From positions 17,889,355 to 17,953,354 of the forward strand of contig NC_082694.2 in NCBI RefSeq assembly GCF_949987515.2: 64,000 nt of DNA, in the 5' to 3' direction. How positions within the stretch are numbered: the stretch's first letter is position 1; each line of letters begins with the position of its first letter. Below are positions 1 to 12,480 of the stretch, one piece after another. The notes under the pieces were generated by a model. The model saw only the letters and a program-made list of their open reading frames with translations, did no database searches and had not been told where the DNA came from. A program made the translations under genes and the position numbers. Source of the DNA: Delphinus delphis. Taxonomy: Eukaryota > Chordata > Mammalia > Artiodactyla > Delphinidae.

Positions 1-3000
1 TACAAGGTGACTGATAAGTACAGACAGGTACATCTGTGCACCACCCAGTCTGGATACACAGAGCATTCAATATCTCCAAAAGTTCAGGTGAGGGGCCAGG
101 TAATTATATCCTGGACATAAAGATTATTCACGACCCATAGATAGGCTTTGACTAATAGGGAATGGAAACTGAGAAAAAGCCAGCAGATATTCTCTCATCC
201 TACCTTCATGAATTTCCCTGAGATACAGTGTTTTTATCTGGGCTTTCTGAGGATGTCCTACCATCAGCTGTGCTTACTGAGAACAAATGTTCCTTCTTGT
301 ACATGCTCTTTCTATTTTCCTCTCTCACTTTCCTTTATCCTTCACATTTGCTTCCCTCTGATTGCAATCTCCTATAATATGATAGCATGGAAACTTTTGC
401 CCTAGGCTTTGTTATCTAGGGAATATGAAATATTTAATTATTTTGTATTTTCACCTTTCTCATATTTTCCGTCCATATATCACTCTCTCAACTCACCAAT
501 TTGAATGAGAACATTTGAGATGAAAAAAAAAAAAACATGTTCTGGACAATTAATAGGTGGAAAATTTTATGTGAAATATTAGGACTAATTATGGACACAA
601 TCAGAATTTGGTGAATATCTTCTCTTGGTAGTTCTAGGTTCTTTCTCTTGGTGCCCAAGAGCCTGTCACTTGTTACCTAACTTTTTCTATCAGAAGAAAC
701 AGTATATTGCATTTCAAGTTACTACCACTGCCCCATGTAATATTAAATCAGTTTTATTCTTTAATGGTGGTGATGTTTTAATTAAATAAACTTGTACCAA
801 GATAAATTATTAGGTGGAAAATAAAAAAGGAAAATATCTGGGATTTATTGGCTTTACGATGTTTCTTCTCAGACGATTCTATGTACATTCTATTAATACA
901 GAGAATTGAAACCAGTATCTCAGAATTATTCTGAGTATATGGAACTTTGATTGAAATTTTATATGCTGGAGTAGATAGTAAGTCTCTTCTTTGAAATGAG
1001 AAACATAGAGACATTAATTTCCTTTACTTGATAGCCTGTGGATTTTCCCACATGTGCAATGCTCTATTCAAAATGTACCAATTCTGAGGTTAATCCATGG
1101 AGAAATTAAGCCATTCATGTAAGAGTGATAAAGTATTTCTTGTTAGCCTCTAGGTCCCTCAGATGTCTCTCACTTCCTCCCACCAATCACCCGTGGCAGT
1201 ATCCATGAGTAGCTTTCATTTCTTTCACAAAAGTATATTTCATTAATGAAATTCCTAGGGTTAACTCTCCTGAATTCTTCTCTGATTTAAGCATATATCC
1301 CACTTTCCCTGGTATCAGGCTGAACTGTGAAAGTGAAAAGAAAAAATCCTCTTACAAAATAAAATATAATGAGGGGAGTTTTACAGTAACAAAAGGACAG
1401 CTACATTTTATCAGGCAGAGGCATAATCAATAGTTGGCACATCAATAAAAAACCCACTTGTTCACTACTATTTGAGAAAGTAGTATTATTACTAAAAGTA
1501 ATCTTTTATTGGTAATGTCATACCCATCCTTCTGAAATCTTGAATATCTTCATGAGGAAGGATTCATGTGTGTTCAATTTGCACAACATTGAGACATACC
1601 ACAAGAGTAAATAGGATCACTTTTCTAGGAGAATTTAAAGACCAGTCTGGTGCTGTTTAGAAGCACATGTGGAGACAATAGCACATCTGATAGCTGATTG
1701 TTTGTCCATTTGTATGTCTTCATATTTGAGTCTAATTCTCTAAAGCTGGAGTAGCAACTTTATTGGCTGTGCAATAATCTGGAAATACTGAAAAGGACAT
1801 AGCTACAATGAAGGACTTCAATGGTGCTTCTTATCACTGTCATTTTCCAATGTCTTACTTTATCCCAAAACTTCATTCACAGGTTTTCTATCCCATCTTA
1901 TGCCATTATTTGGAGAGATGTTGTTATCCAAGAGGGTATTGCCTTGATCTTATAAACAATAATTATTTCAGCACGATTTCATCTATATATAACTATGGTT
2001 ACATACTAAGGCTTATACTCACAAATACCTGTACCATCTCCAAAATATTCAACAGTAATTTGTGTCCACTGACATTATAACATCCCATTCTCTCATTTCT
2101 TATACTCTTTTAATTTTCTTTTATTTCTGGTCTTTTGTCTTTACTCCATCTTTACTTCTTTGAGTTCACTGTTATTTTCCATAGACTACTAGCTTCATTT
2201 CCTTGTTTTAGAGCTATCAGCAGATTGGATATTGTGTTTAGTAAGACTTATGATAAAGTATACAACCTGCTGTAATTAGCAATAATTGAAATGTAATACT
2301 GTGTGTTTGAAGGGATATGTAAATAACTTTGCTTCATGATTATTAACAGAACTTGGTCACCATAATAAACTATTTCACTGAAATCCTAATACAATCCTAA
2401 AAGGTAAATGAGTGAATAGTGCAAAACTGTAAAGTTCCATGTCCTTAATTTTTAGATACTTGAATTTTTGTTTAACTCACACACACTTTCTATTTATTGT
2501 AGAGTATATCAAGATCCCAGAAAAGATAAGATACCGGATATGTTCTGCATCTCCATTACCCTGCTCCATCGACTTCACTGTGAATGTTGTACAATTTTAT
2601 ATATTTAAATCAGTAATATGTCCTGTCTTTAATATCTACTAAGTCATCAAAACAGAACTTATCCCCTGCCCATGCTCTAAGTTCCCTCTCCTGTTTCTAT
2701 CAGTTACTATTTCTAACTTAGCCAAGTCTACAAAATCGAAATTGTCAAGTTCCAAACTCCCAATGACTTACAAAATTATCAAATGTGCTTTTACCATTTT
2801 ACATTTTTTTCCCCTCTTCCTTACAGATGTAATCTCTCAATGTGAGGGTAAGTCTACCAATTTCTGTCTTTTCAAGGAGGAGAGTGGTTGAGTAATTTGT
2901 ATGTGTCTCCCTCGCTTCTATTTAATGCTTTAATGATATAAACTGCACATGTTAAAACTGATTTTAATTCCAGGGGAGAAAGTCTGACTGGACTAGCTTT

Positions 3001-3855
3001 GCTCATAAACACAAGTTTTGGCTAAAGAAGGCAATGTTCTTTGATTGAGAGTTTTATCCAGGTCACACCCAATCTGAAGAAAAATTAGTTTTGTTGCCAG
3101 AAGAAAGAAAGGGAGGCTGAGTTACAGTAACAATGTCTTTCCTTATACTAGTTTGAAGGGGAATTCACCCATGTTTTCTTCTAGTATTTGTATGGTTTCA
3201 TTATTTTACATTTACATTCATATTATATTGTCACATTCATATGGCATATAACGTGTGGATTTGAGATATTAACTGGGATATATCTGAAACTAAAAAGTCT
3301 ATATGTCATTGCATTAGCAATTTTTTAGCTTGATTATAGATTGTACTGCTTTAGTTATTTATTTTTATTCCTCTATCTCCACTTTTTCTACAAGTTGTAT
3401 TCCCTTGCATCTTTTTGTCAAACACCAATAATATGTTAAGAAATGATAGCTCTGATTTTACCTATGCCTTACATGTATCTACAGCCCAAAGCTATCTTAT
3501 TTCACAAAAGTTTTGAAAGTCATTCTGTTCTAAATAATGTTTTATTGTTACCCCACAATGTTAGGCAAAATCGATTCTACACTCACTACTCCAATGATCC
3601 TGCTTTCACCAAGATCACCAAGATCATTAGAAACATAGGATTTCAAGTCATAAAGTAGTGACTATGAATCTTTGGAAAAGGAAATTGACTTTCCTGAGCC
3701 CCTATTTATACATTAATAGAACAGAAATAATAATAACAGCTACCTTAACAATCATAGCCTTCAAACTCTATCTTATTAATCTTAGTCACCAAAGAGGCTG
3801 GGCTCCAACCAGAATCACTTGCTATTTGACTTGCAGTAGTGGTTCCTAGATGTTT
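1..3855. other. Unassigned AT-rich intergenic or intronic DNA
   Basis: I recognise no gene or repeat in this stretch. Open frames on either strand are at most about 90 codons, begin and end arbitrarily, and resemble no family I know. A 13-base A run near 522-535 is the only simple-sequence feature. It may hold very old, diverged repeats that cannot be seen by eye. Confidence 0.6.
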
Positions 3856-3870
3856 TGTTCATTGACTTTT

Positions 3871-3985
3871 TTTTTTTTTTCAGTTGTGCAGCTTGTGAGA
3901 TCTTAGTTTCTGAACCAGGGATTGAACCTGTGGCCCTTGCAGTGGAGGCACGGAGTCTTAACCACTGGACCACCAGAGAAGTCCC
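3871..3985 (-). mobile_element. Old short CHR-type SINE (tRNA-Glu-related)
   Basis: A T run on the left is followed by a short tRNA-related body, which ends with the reverse complement of the usual SINE head (accagagaagtccc). The T run is the poly(A) tail of an element lying on the minus strand. Direct repeats flank it: tgttcattgactttt at 3856-3870 and tgttcatagactttt at 3986-4000, with one mismatch. The body is only about 115 bp and lacks the central block of the CHR-2 copies elsewhere in the window. It therefore belongs to an older subfamily shared by cetaceans, hippos and ruminants. The 67-codon open frame across it is chance read-through. Confidence 0.88.
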
Positions 3986-4000
3986 TGTTCATAGACTTTT

Positions 4001-4500
4001 AATGTTTAAGAAAACATGCTGGGGACCACTATATGGTAGCAAACATCTAATTTTGTAAAGTAAGGGCATTTTTAAGATTATATATTCCAAATTGTATTAC
4101 TGACACTCCATTTTAAGAAAGAATATTTTAACTGCAAAAAAAGGCATATATAATAAAATAAAGCCCTATATTGAATAAATTTAGCTTTCATAATATCTTA
4201 CTAACTGATAATTTAGCCTTATGAATAAAATATCACAGATAGATGAAAATGTCTAAGTTTGGCACTAGCATGTATGTGACCTGTGCTTTTCCACTTGTGT
4301 GCCTGAGCTAATGCTGGTCCCTGTACCTGGATTAGTCTATTCCTGATCTGGGCCAGTTTCAGTCCTGCTTTTACTTTAAAAACTATTTAAAACTTCTGTG
4401 TAAAGCTATTCCTGAATCTCACCTTTAAAATCCTTTTTTTTCTCCCAATCAGAATGAAAAATAAAATCTAGACCTAGAAAAACTTTGACAAAATAGTCTC
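4001..4500. other. Unassigned AT-rich DNA
   Basis: I see nothing recognisable between the old SINE and the MIR-like block. The stretch is AT-rich with scattered A and T runs and no open frame of note. Confidence 0.55.
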
Positions 4501-4625
4501 CCCAATTGCAATTGAAGCATAGGAGTCCCTGATAAGTGAAATGACTTATACGAGGTCATACATTATGAGAATCACAAAGTTTGGCCTAATGACCAGTGTT
4601 ATGTCCAATTCCCTGCCTATGATTA
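4500..4625 (-). mobile_element. MIR-like SINE fragment
   Basis: The segment around 4535-4620 follows the order of a reversed MIR core and tail: a 'gtgaaatgactt..aggtcata' block, then 'agaatcacaaagtttgg', then a CC-containing end. That matches the MIR pattern of 'ttaagtaacttgcccaaggtcac' followed by 'gagccgggattcgaacc'. Identity is low, so this rests on block order rather than close similarity. Confidence 0.5.
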
Positions 4626-4801
4626 TTACATTTTTAGGCTAAGACAAGGTGAATATCATGTCCAAGGTCACCCTTGCTAAGTAGAAGATCATGGATTCCA
4701 TCCTTCATTAAGTTAGACCATATTCATTCAACCGTTATAATGCAATCTACAAAGATAAGGATGTACTTAAAATACTGATGTACTACATTTAGGATGAGAC
4801 G

Positions 4802-4925
4802 AAAAAGGCTTAATTTCCAAATATACAAACAGCTCATATATCTCAATATGAAAAAAAAAGCCAAACAACCCAGTCAAAAGACCTAAATAGACATTATATA
4901 TATACATATATAAATATCAGAAATA

Positions 4926-4973
<48 letters not shown>

Positions 4974-5958
4974 AAAAACAAACAACCCAATCAAAAAATG
5001 GGCAGAAGACCTAAACAGACAAAATAGACATTTCTAGAAAGAAGACCTACAGATGGCTAACAGGGACATGAAAAGATGCTAAACATTGCTATTATTAGAG
5101 AAATTCAAATCAAAACTACAATGAGGTATCAGCTCACATTGGTCAGAAAGGTCCTCATTAAAAAGTCCACAAACAATAAATGCTGGAGAGAGTGTGGAGA
5201 ATGGGGTACTCTCTGCACCATTGGTCTGCACCATGTAAATTTGTGCAGCCACTATGGAGAATATTATGGAGGTTCCTTAAAAAACTAAAAATACAGTTAC
5301 CATATGATCCAGTAACTTCACTCCTGGGCATAAACTGGAAAAATGAAAACTAATTTGAAAAGATACATGCACCCCAATATTCGTAACAACACTATTTACA
5401 ATAGCCAAGACATGGAAGCAATCTAAGTGTCCATGGACAGATGAATATATAAAGAAGATGTGGTATATATACAATGGACTATTACTCAGTCATAAAAAAG
5501 AGTGAAATAATACCATTAGCAGCAACGTGGATGGACCTAGAGATTATCATACTAAGTGAAATAAGTCAGACAGAGAAAGACAAATACCATATGATATCAC
5601 TTATATGTGGAATCTAAAAAAAAAAATGATACAAATGAATTTATTTACAAAACAGAAACAGACTCACAGACATAGAAAACAAACTTATGGTTACCAAAGT
5701 GGAAAGAAGGGAAGGGTAAATTGGGAATTTGGGATTAACAGATACACACTACTATCTTTAAAAGAGATAAACTACAAGGACCTACTGTATAACACAGAGA
5801 ACTATATTCAATGCCTGTTAATAACCTATAATGGAAAAGAATCTGAAAAATAATATATATATATATGTATGTATATAAATGAATCACTTTGCTCTACACC
5901 TAAAACTAACACAACATTGTAAATCAACTCCCAGTTAAATTAAAAAAAATAAAATGAA
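4802..5958 (+). mobile_element. 5'-truncated L1, 3' end of ORF2 plus 3' UTR
   Basis: The plus strand carries the C-terminal end of L1 ORF2, including blocks such as 'aatcaaaactacaatgaggt' and 'aaactaaaaatacagttacc'. The typical 3' UTR follows ('cctactgtataacacagaga', 'cacaacattgtaaatcaact') and an A-rich tail ends at 5958. The reading frame is broken repeatedly, so this is an old copy of the L1MA or cetartiodactyl type. Its start is a 5' truncation near 4802. Between 4829 and 5040 a short ORF2 segment occurs twice, separated by a long TA run. The 70- and 82-codon frames at 5076 and 5605 are remnants of this element. Confidence 0.9.
4928..4969. repeat. (TA)n microsatellite
   Basis: About 20 uninterrupted TA units lie inside the L1 3' fragment. 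A nearly identical L1 segment flanks them on both sides. Confidence 0.97.
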
Positions 5959-5959
5959 G

Positions 5960-8648
5960 AAATGAGGTTTCCATTGGTCATGACATGTAATCACAGGTTC
6001 ATTTCATTTCTTCTGGAGTTTGAAATTGATGCTACCAAAATAAATAAAAGTTTTAAAGTAATTGGTGATACTATAAAGTATTAAAGTAATGTCTCTGAAG
6101 ACACTCTGCTTTCTATGTAGCATGCATGCAACTGCTTCTCTAAAAGGAAGAAGGGTGATTGACAGGTAGATGAGTCAGTACCCTAGAAAACAAGGGAAGA
6201 CCTTCCAGAAGGAAGTCAGTATTTGTGAGAGACACTCTCAGATGTCAGTGTGATGGCTACTTATGCACAATCACTTGAGGCTGACACTCTGTCATCAAAA
6301 TCCAAATGCCTAAATTGTTCCAAGTATACTCTGCCAGTAATGCCATGGTCTATTTGTAGACTGAGAAAATTATGCTTATATTTAACCTGGATGTGTGAAA
6401 ATAGTTTCTCCTTAATCAACTCTGGACACTATGATTCAATTGCCACTAATCTCCATTGATTTTGATAGATACCTTATTTGATTAAGAAAACAAATTACTT
6501 GAATCTCTTTGATCTCTGTTGATACGGAATGAAGGAGACCTTTTTCATTCTTTCATGTAGGCTATTTATGTGACTTAGCTGGAGAAACAAGTGACCTGGT
6601 TTGAAAGAAGGATCGAGGTCCCTGACAAGAAAGCAGAGTGAGAACGTCCCCAAACAAGAAACTTATCCCCTTAGCTTTCCCCTCCAAGACCTTGGATTAA
6701 ACTAGGTAATCAACAAGGTACAACCATATTCTGAGAAAAGAAAAACGTAATTGAACAGAGCTGAGGACTTTTAAAGCATTAGAGAAGATCAAGTTACAAC
6801 CATCATTGCATTAGTTTTTTGCAATTAATCCTTTTCTGAACTTTAATCGTAGAGAATCCTAATAGGTGACACAGATAAAAATGATAGGATTGCTCTTCTT
6901 CAATGGGGCAGGCTCCTGTAACTCTGCTCCTCACTTCCCTTGATGTCTCCTGATAGTTCTACATGGAATAATTCAGACTCTGTGGACCACAGTGTGAAGA
7001 CATCTAGGCTAGAAATAGAAGTTTAATCTTGAATGTTGGATGGAGAATGTTTTGTGAGCAGCTAAGTGATATTTGGGGAAAATCCTAGTCAGTTCCTAAG
7101 TATCTATGTTTAAATAGGTTTGTAGCAAGCACAGGGCATGCATCAACAGAAAAATGCTTCCCAGTCTAATTCAAGATGAAAGAATTGAAAAAAAAAATTA
7201 TTTGGATTCCCCAGGTCTTAGCAGCGGAGATCACTAAAGTATAAAAAGCTGGAGTCTTTTATACTAGGTTTATAAAAACCTAGGTGGGTGTGAGCTGTAA
7301 GAGGTTGCTCTACAGATGTGATAATTACCTTCTTCACATGGGGAATCAAGTCCCAGGCCCTCGGAAATTACCTTTGCATGCAACCTCTCCTTAAATAAAA
7401 GAGACACAAATATTATTTTTCTACTTACCTTTGTTTATTTCAGTAGGTCAGACCCCATGCTATGATGATTTTCAATTTGAATCAGGCTGCTCACTGTCCA
7501 AAAGTCAGGTTGAGGTAGATGTAGCTTCATGCATGGCTATTATAACAAAGCCACCCTCTGGTGTCGGGTAAGAATCAATGAAATAGACCCCTGTCCTAAA
7601 TATATTCCTCTAAGGGATGTTATATTGCCTGACTGCATGATAGCCAAGAATAACTTCTTCAGCTTATAACATTTTCAAACAAATTGTTCTAGTCTTTCTT
7701 TGGGGCATCAGAATGTTTATGTCAGGACATAATCTCCCTGGTTTTCATGGAGAAAAAGTCTTGTTCTTGCAGTGAAGTTATGATTGTTTGGTAGCAAATT
7801 CTCAAAGGGACTTTTTAACCAAGGACTTTGTAGCCTTCTATTTTCAGCTATAACAAATTCAAGAGAATAAAACCCAGCTGTAAATATGAATTGCATACAA
7901 AAAGAAAACACTCTGTTTCTTCAAAAGTGCTAAGCATTGTAGAAGAAAAATGAAACTTTCTTATGCTGGGGTAGCAAATAAAAGCCAGATTCATTAAAAG
8001 TTAATGATGTAGGATGCAGATAATGAGAAATAGAAATGGAGTTCATAGAGACATATTATCCTTCTGATGTATGGCAAAATTTAATGCATAGTCAATGTGA
8101 CTCAACAGTTCTAGGGTCTATTTTTATCCCAGTGCCTTTAAAACTCAAAACCCATTTAAAGATTCATGATTCTTAAGCATGTGTTCTCTACAGTTAGAAA
8201 TAGTTATGTCATGTGGGTAAACTGCTTGCTAATAGAAATACTTGCTATCTTGCATTGTAATAAAGACAGCACAATTTTGTAATATAACATCATTCACTCT
8301 TTCATTTTATAAGCACTAAGTAAAGGATAGTGACTTGATGTGCACTTAGATAAGAAAGAAATGCAAAGGGCCAACCTTGAGAGACTTGCATCCCCCCGAA
8401 GAGAAAAAGGAAAGAACGAAATGAAAAGACTCCTTGATGTGCTAGATTGGAGAATATTCAACACTGAGAGAAATGCAGAAATCACCTAACTCAGTCTCCC
8501 AGTTTTATGGAAGGAAATAAAGTGTTTTCTGAGGTTTTTCATTGTCTCATCATTGGTAAGCATCAAACTCCAATCTCAGCCTTAAGTTGGCTTGTGCTTT
8601 TTCTACCACATCATGTTCTATCTACCATCAGAGAGTAAAGATAAAGAT
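5960..8648. other. Unassigned DNA, 2.7 kb
   Basis: I recognise no gene or repeat here. Short frames of 60-70 codons on both strands have no family features. The base composition is more mixed than in the L1 regions, so part of it may be unique sequence. Confidence 0.55.
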
Positions 8649-8660
8649 TATAATTTGGAT

Positions 8661-8878
8661 TTTTTTTTTTTTTTTTTTTTTTTTTTGCGGTACGTGGGCC
8701 TCTCACTGTTGTGCCCTCTCCCGTTGTAGAGCACAGGCTCCGGATGCACAGGCTCAGCAGCCATGGCTCACAGGCCCAGCCACTCCGCGACATGTGGGAT
8801 CTCCCCAGACCGGGGCACGAACCCGTGTCCCCTGCATCGGCAGGCGGACTCTCAACCACTTCGCCACCAGGGAAGCCC
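8661..8878 (-). mobile_element. CHR-2 SINE
   Basis: This is a full-length CHR-2 copy on the minus strand. A T run of about 26 bases is followed by the conserved 'gcggtacgtgggcctctcac' tail-side block, the central CA-rich block, and the tRNA-related head ending 'accagggaagccc'. Direct repeats flank it: tataatttggat at 8649-8660 and tataatttgaaa at 8879-8890. The frames of 82-98 codons on both strands here are read-through of this GC-rich SINE and not genes. Confidence 0.97.
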
Positions 8879-8890
8879 TATAATTTGAAA

Positions 8891-9440
8891 TTTGATGTTA
8901 CACTCCTGCCAGAATTTCTATGTACATTCAAAAGCCTTCCCTTTGCTACTCAAGATCTACAAAACATGTTAGTATAGGAAATAATGTCAATATTATTTTT
9001 TCAAAAAACAACATCATGCAATCAATATAGCTTCAAAATTTCTAAGGTGTGGGAAACACACTTTTTATTAATGTGAATCTGGAAGTAAAAATATTCCCTA
9101 ATTCATATATAATTGATTTTGCTGATATGTACTTCAGAACTTACCTTATGAGAAAACATAAAGTATAAATTTTTAAAAACTGAGGGAAGAAATTAATGAA
9201 TAAGTAAACAAATTAATGAACTGTACCTGTGTTTTTTCATTTTTAAAGTGAAGATTAATTTAAATTATGGAAAAATAAGTTTTGAATTATAAATTAAGAA
9301 TGATATTATTATTGATTTTTTAGTAAATAAAATATAGCAGGATCAATAGAGTACTATTATATAATAATCTAAGTATACTTAGACCTCTTGTCTTACACCT
9401 TCAATCTCTCTTGCAGTTGACAGAAAGAGTAAAATTTCAG
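8891..9440. other. Unassigned, very AT-rich DNA
   Basis: Nothing is recognised. The stretch is dominated by A and T runs with no open frame above chance. Confidence 0.55.
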
Positions 9441-9770
9441 CAATGCCTAGTTATTCCTCATTTAACCTCATTTAACACTCTTCAAAGCCTCTTCAAAATC
9501 TGCCCTATAAAATCCAAACTCCTCTTCCTGACATATAATGTCTTTCTTATCCAGTTCTTGTCTCTTCATCCTCCTCTTCCTTCTTTCCTTGCCACTCTAT
9601 CCTCAAGTGATAGTAAACACTCAGTTCTCCCAACATGCCATATTTTTTTACCCTTCGGTATATATTCATACAAAACTTCCCTTGTAAAAAAAGGTATACC
9701 ACTCTGTAATACCAAGGAATATACTTTTTAACCCTAACTTTATTTTTCAGCCTTCCTGTACAGTACAAGC
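9440..9770 (+). mobile_element. L2 LINE 3' fragment, probable
   Basis: The run of blocks 'tataaaatccaaactcctct', 'cctgacatataatg' and a pyrimidine-rich stretch follows the order seen in L2 3' ends (aaatccaaactcctt, cctggcattcaaggc, cttccctcc). The 106-codon plus-strand frame at 9411 and the minus-strand frame at 9547 lie within it and show no intact protein domain. The age and divergence make the edges approximate. Confidence 0.5.
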
Positions 9771-9924
9771 GGAAATGTTATTCCTTCCTTAACACTGCAA
9801 AAATTAGTGATTATATCAATCATTTCTCTGTATTTTCTGCCATACTGATACTATCATATCCATATTTGTGGTTCCAGCACATGTATATCATTTTCATAGA
9901 TAATTATCTTAGTTTTAATTTGAG

Positions 9925-10420
9925 TTCCTTGGAAGTGTAATCTGAGATGGAGAATTGCATGCAGAGAGTTTATTAGGAAGTGTTTGCAGGAGATGTGTTT
10001 GTAAGAAGTGAGGAAGGCAGGAATTAAGCACAGGGAAAAGCTGACCTGTGATTTAGTTGCAACTGAGGCCTCAGCTGGTCAGATAAGAAGTTTTAGAGCT
10101 TGGTGGATCTTCAGAGTTGTCCTGAATTGGAGCAACAGGTCTGAGCCTTTATATCCTATATAAGTCAGTCACTTACTGTGGTTGACCCCCTCAAAGAAGA
10201 CAATATTGGATGACGAGCTTCCTGCAGGTGACAGCAATTCCCCAATAAAGGTGTCAATTGTAAGTTCTCTGCAGTCAATAGTCCCAGAAGCTTGGTAAAG
10301 GAGACAACAACTCTGAAAATGCAGTTGTGGTATCACCACACTGTTCAAACAGTGTTTGCTTAGTGTGTGTAGTACAGAACAAATAACCTTGGAAGACATG
10401 GCTTCTCAATTCTATCCCAA
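9925..10420 (-). mobile_element. Old ERV LTR, probably ERVL class
   Basis: Read on the minus strand, the segment ends with a polyadenylation-type block: 'aataaactctctgcatgcaa' at about 9955-9975, then 'ctccatctcaga'. Upstream lies an LTR-like stretch with TATA-like 'ttatataggatataaa'. That arrangement is typical of a retroviral LTR. I cannot name the family with certainty; an LTR16- or LTR33-like type is possible. No target-site repeat was found. Confidence 0.45.
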
Positions 10421-10439
10421 GGTCCTAGTTCACTCTCAC

Positions 10440-10690
10440 TCTGTTCACTCTGTTCATGTTTCCATCACAATCCTGTGAGGAAAAGACCTGTCAATTGTCA
10501 TTTTTCCCACTTTTATTTCATTAGACAGCTAAGGATTGGGAGATTTAGTGACTTAACTGGGTTATCAGAATACATAGGAACTACATTATAAGAATACATA
10601 GGAACCAGATTGTCAGAATACATAGGAATTATGGCAATACTCTAGTCTTCTAATTTCCACTATGATATGCATCTTTTATATAGTAAGGCT
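10440..10690 (-). mobile_element. MIR-like fragment with a small tandem repeat
   Basis: A reversed MIR order is visible: 'cccacttttatttcattaga', then 'gattgggagatttagtgact'. Where the MIR would continue there are three copies of a unit of about 23 bp containing 'cagaatacataggaa' (roughly 10563-10633). The MIR assignment is moderate, but the tandem units are read directly. Confidence 0.5.
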
Positions 10691-11190
10691 CGTCTTCTAC
10701 TAGCATAGAAAATGTAATTGTAAAATCCAAAATGCATCAACAATTATCAAAAAATTCAGGCCTCAACTTTTAAATACCTATATCTTTCCAAAATAAGGGT
10801 AATTTCTCTGCTTCCAAACATTTTTCCTTAGTATGAGTGGAGCTCTAATATTTGAGATTTATCTTTAGTTATTCTTAAGAGATGAAGATAAATTGCTTGT
10901 TGTTAAAAGTTCTGAGGAACTTGCCAAATCAAGTGACACCAATGAAGAAATCAGCCTTCAAGATCAATGTACATACTTGAAATAGAAAATAAAAATATTA
11001 ATTAAATCAAATGACATTCTAAGTTGCATTTAGATTTATGGTGTGTAAGGTAATCATTTAAACAATATTTCATTTTATATAACCATGTAATCTATTTGGA
11101 AGTGAATTTTCATGACTGCATGCCATTATCTCTCAGCCATAGGCAATATTTTGAAGTATTCAGTTTTCCATCATAATTATCCCTCTCATC
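10690..11190. other. Unassigned DNA
   Basis: No recognisable gene or repeat lies between the MIR-like block and the L1M remnant. Confidence 0.5.
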
Positions 11191-12480
11191 TTTCAGATAT
11201 TTGAAGGTTTTTGAAATTTACCCTCCAGTAGCAAGCACCACAATAATGGGCAAAAAGTTTGCATGCCTCCTTCTGTTAGATTCCATTTGGGCTTTGGGCA
11301 AGAAAGCTAAGACCAAGAACTTCTCCACTAGGAACTAGGTTGCATTAAATCTATAGAAAAATTTGAGAAGGATCATCATTTTAAAAACATTGAAACTTCT
11401 AGTCCACCAATATGATAGATATATCCATTTTTTAGACTTTCTCTAATTTGCCATTGCAATGTTTTGTGATTTAAACTGTATGGTACATATCTTTTGATAA
11501 GTTAATTTCCAAATATTTTGATGCTATAGAAAATAAAGTTCTAAAGATCTCATTTTATGACTTTTGATTGCTAGTATACAAATACAAATTTTAAACATAT
11601 AGTCCTTGTATACTGTAACATTGCTAAATTCACATTAGTTTTATTAAATTTTTGGAAATCCCTTAAGATTTTCTATATACATAACTATGTTGTCTGCAAA
11701 CAAGGACAGAGTTTTGCTTCTTCCTTTCCAATATTTATATATTTTGTTTATTTTTCTTGCCTCAATACATTTGATATTGTCTCCAGTATACTGTTAAATA
11801 AAAGTGGGGAGAATACCCATTCTTGTCTTATTCACAATCACAGGTAGAAAGAATTGACACATTTATTATTGATTTATAATTAATCATTATTATTGATTTA
11901 TACTCAATATTATTGATTTATAATCAATAATAATATTGTACATTAGCTTTAGATTTTTCATAGATTTTTTTTTATCAAGTTGAAGAAATTTTCTTCTATT
12001 CCTAGTTTCCTGAGAGTTCTTACCATGAAAAATGTTGAATTTTCTCAAATATTTTTTATATCTACTGGAAGAATCATGCCTTTTTTCTCTATTATTATTG
12101 TGACTATATTGATCAATTTTACATTAAACTAATCTTGCATTCCCAGAATAAAAAACACATGGTCATAAAGTATTACTTGTTTTATATGTTGTTGAGCTTG
12201 TATGTCAATATATTGTTAAGAAATTTTGCACCTATATTTGTGAGGGATCATTGGTTGTTAGTTCTGTTTTCTTGTGATGTCTTTGTTTTTATCATAGTAA
12301 TATTGTTCTCACAAAATAAAGTGTAAAGTATCCCTCCTTCTCTATTCCTGAAAGAGTTTGGGTAGGACATATGTTATATTTTACTTAAATGCTTGACGAA
12401 ATTCACCTTTCAAGTCCCTTAGAGCCAAAAACGTCTTTAGGTTACATATTGGTTACTTTGTCAGTTGATCAGAGACTCAT
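11190..12480 (-). mobile_element. Old L1M ORF2 remnant
   Basis: The minus strand shows the order of an L1 ORF2 reverse transcriptase and C-terminal region. Plus-strand blocks include 'tgcattaaatctatagaaaa', 'gttgtctgcaaacaaggaca', 'aataaaagtggggagaatac' and 'gccttttttctctattatta'. Where the family has its FADD box the sequence is altered and the frame is broken, so it encodes nothing. It is much more diverged than the L1 at 29.6-35.7 kb. Confidence 0.82.
11863..11937. repeat. AT-rich tandem and palindromic repeat in L1M
   Basis: The unit 'tattattgatttata' occurs three times with small changes and runs into an inverted match (ataatcaataataatatt). The stretch could extrude a hairpin. It looks like local expansion inside the L1 remnant. 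Confidence 0.75.

Noticed and set aside
8587..8977. Frames of 82-98 codons rich in Ala, Pro, Gly and Cys
   Set aside because: They are read-through of the GC-rich CHR-2 SINE; near-identical peptides appear at 39.3, 45.7, 47.2, 48.1 and 55.7 kb.
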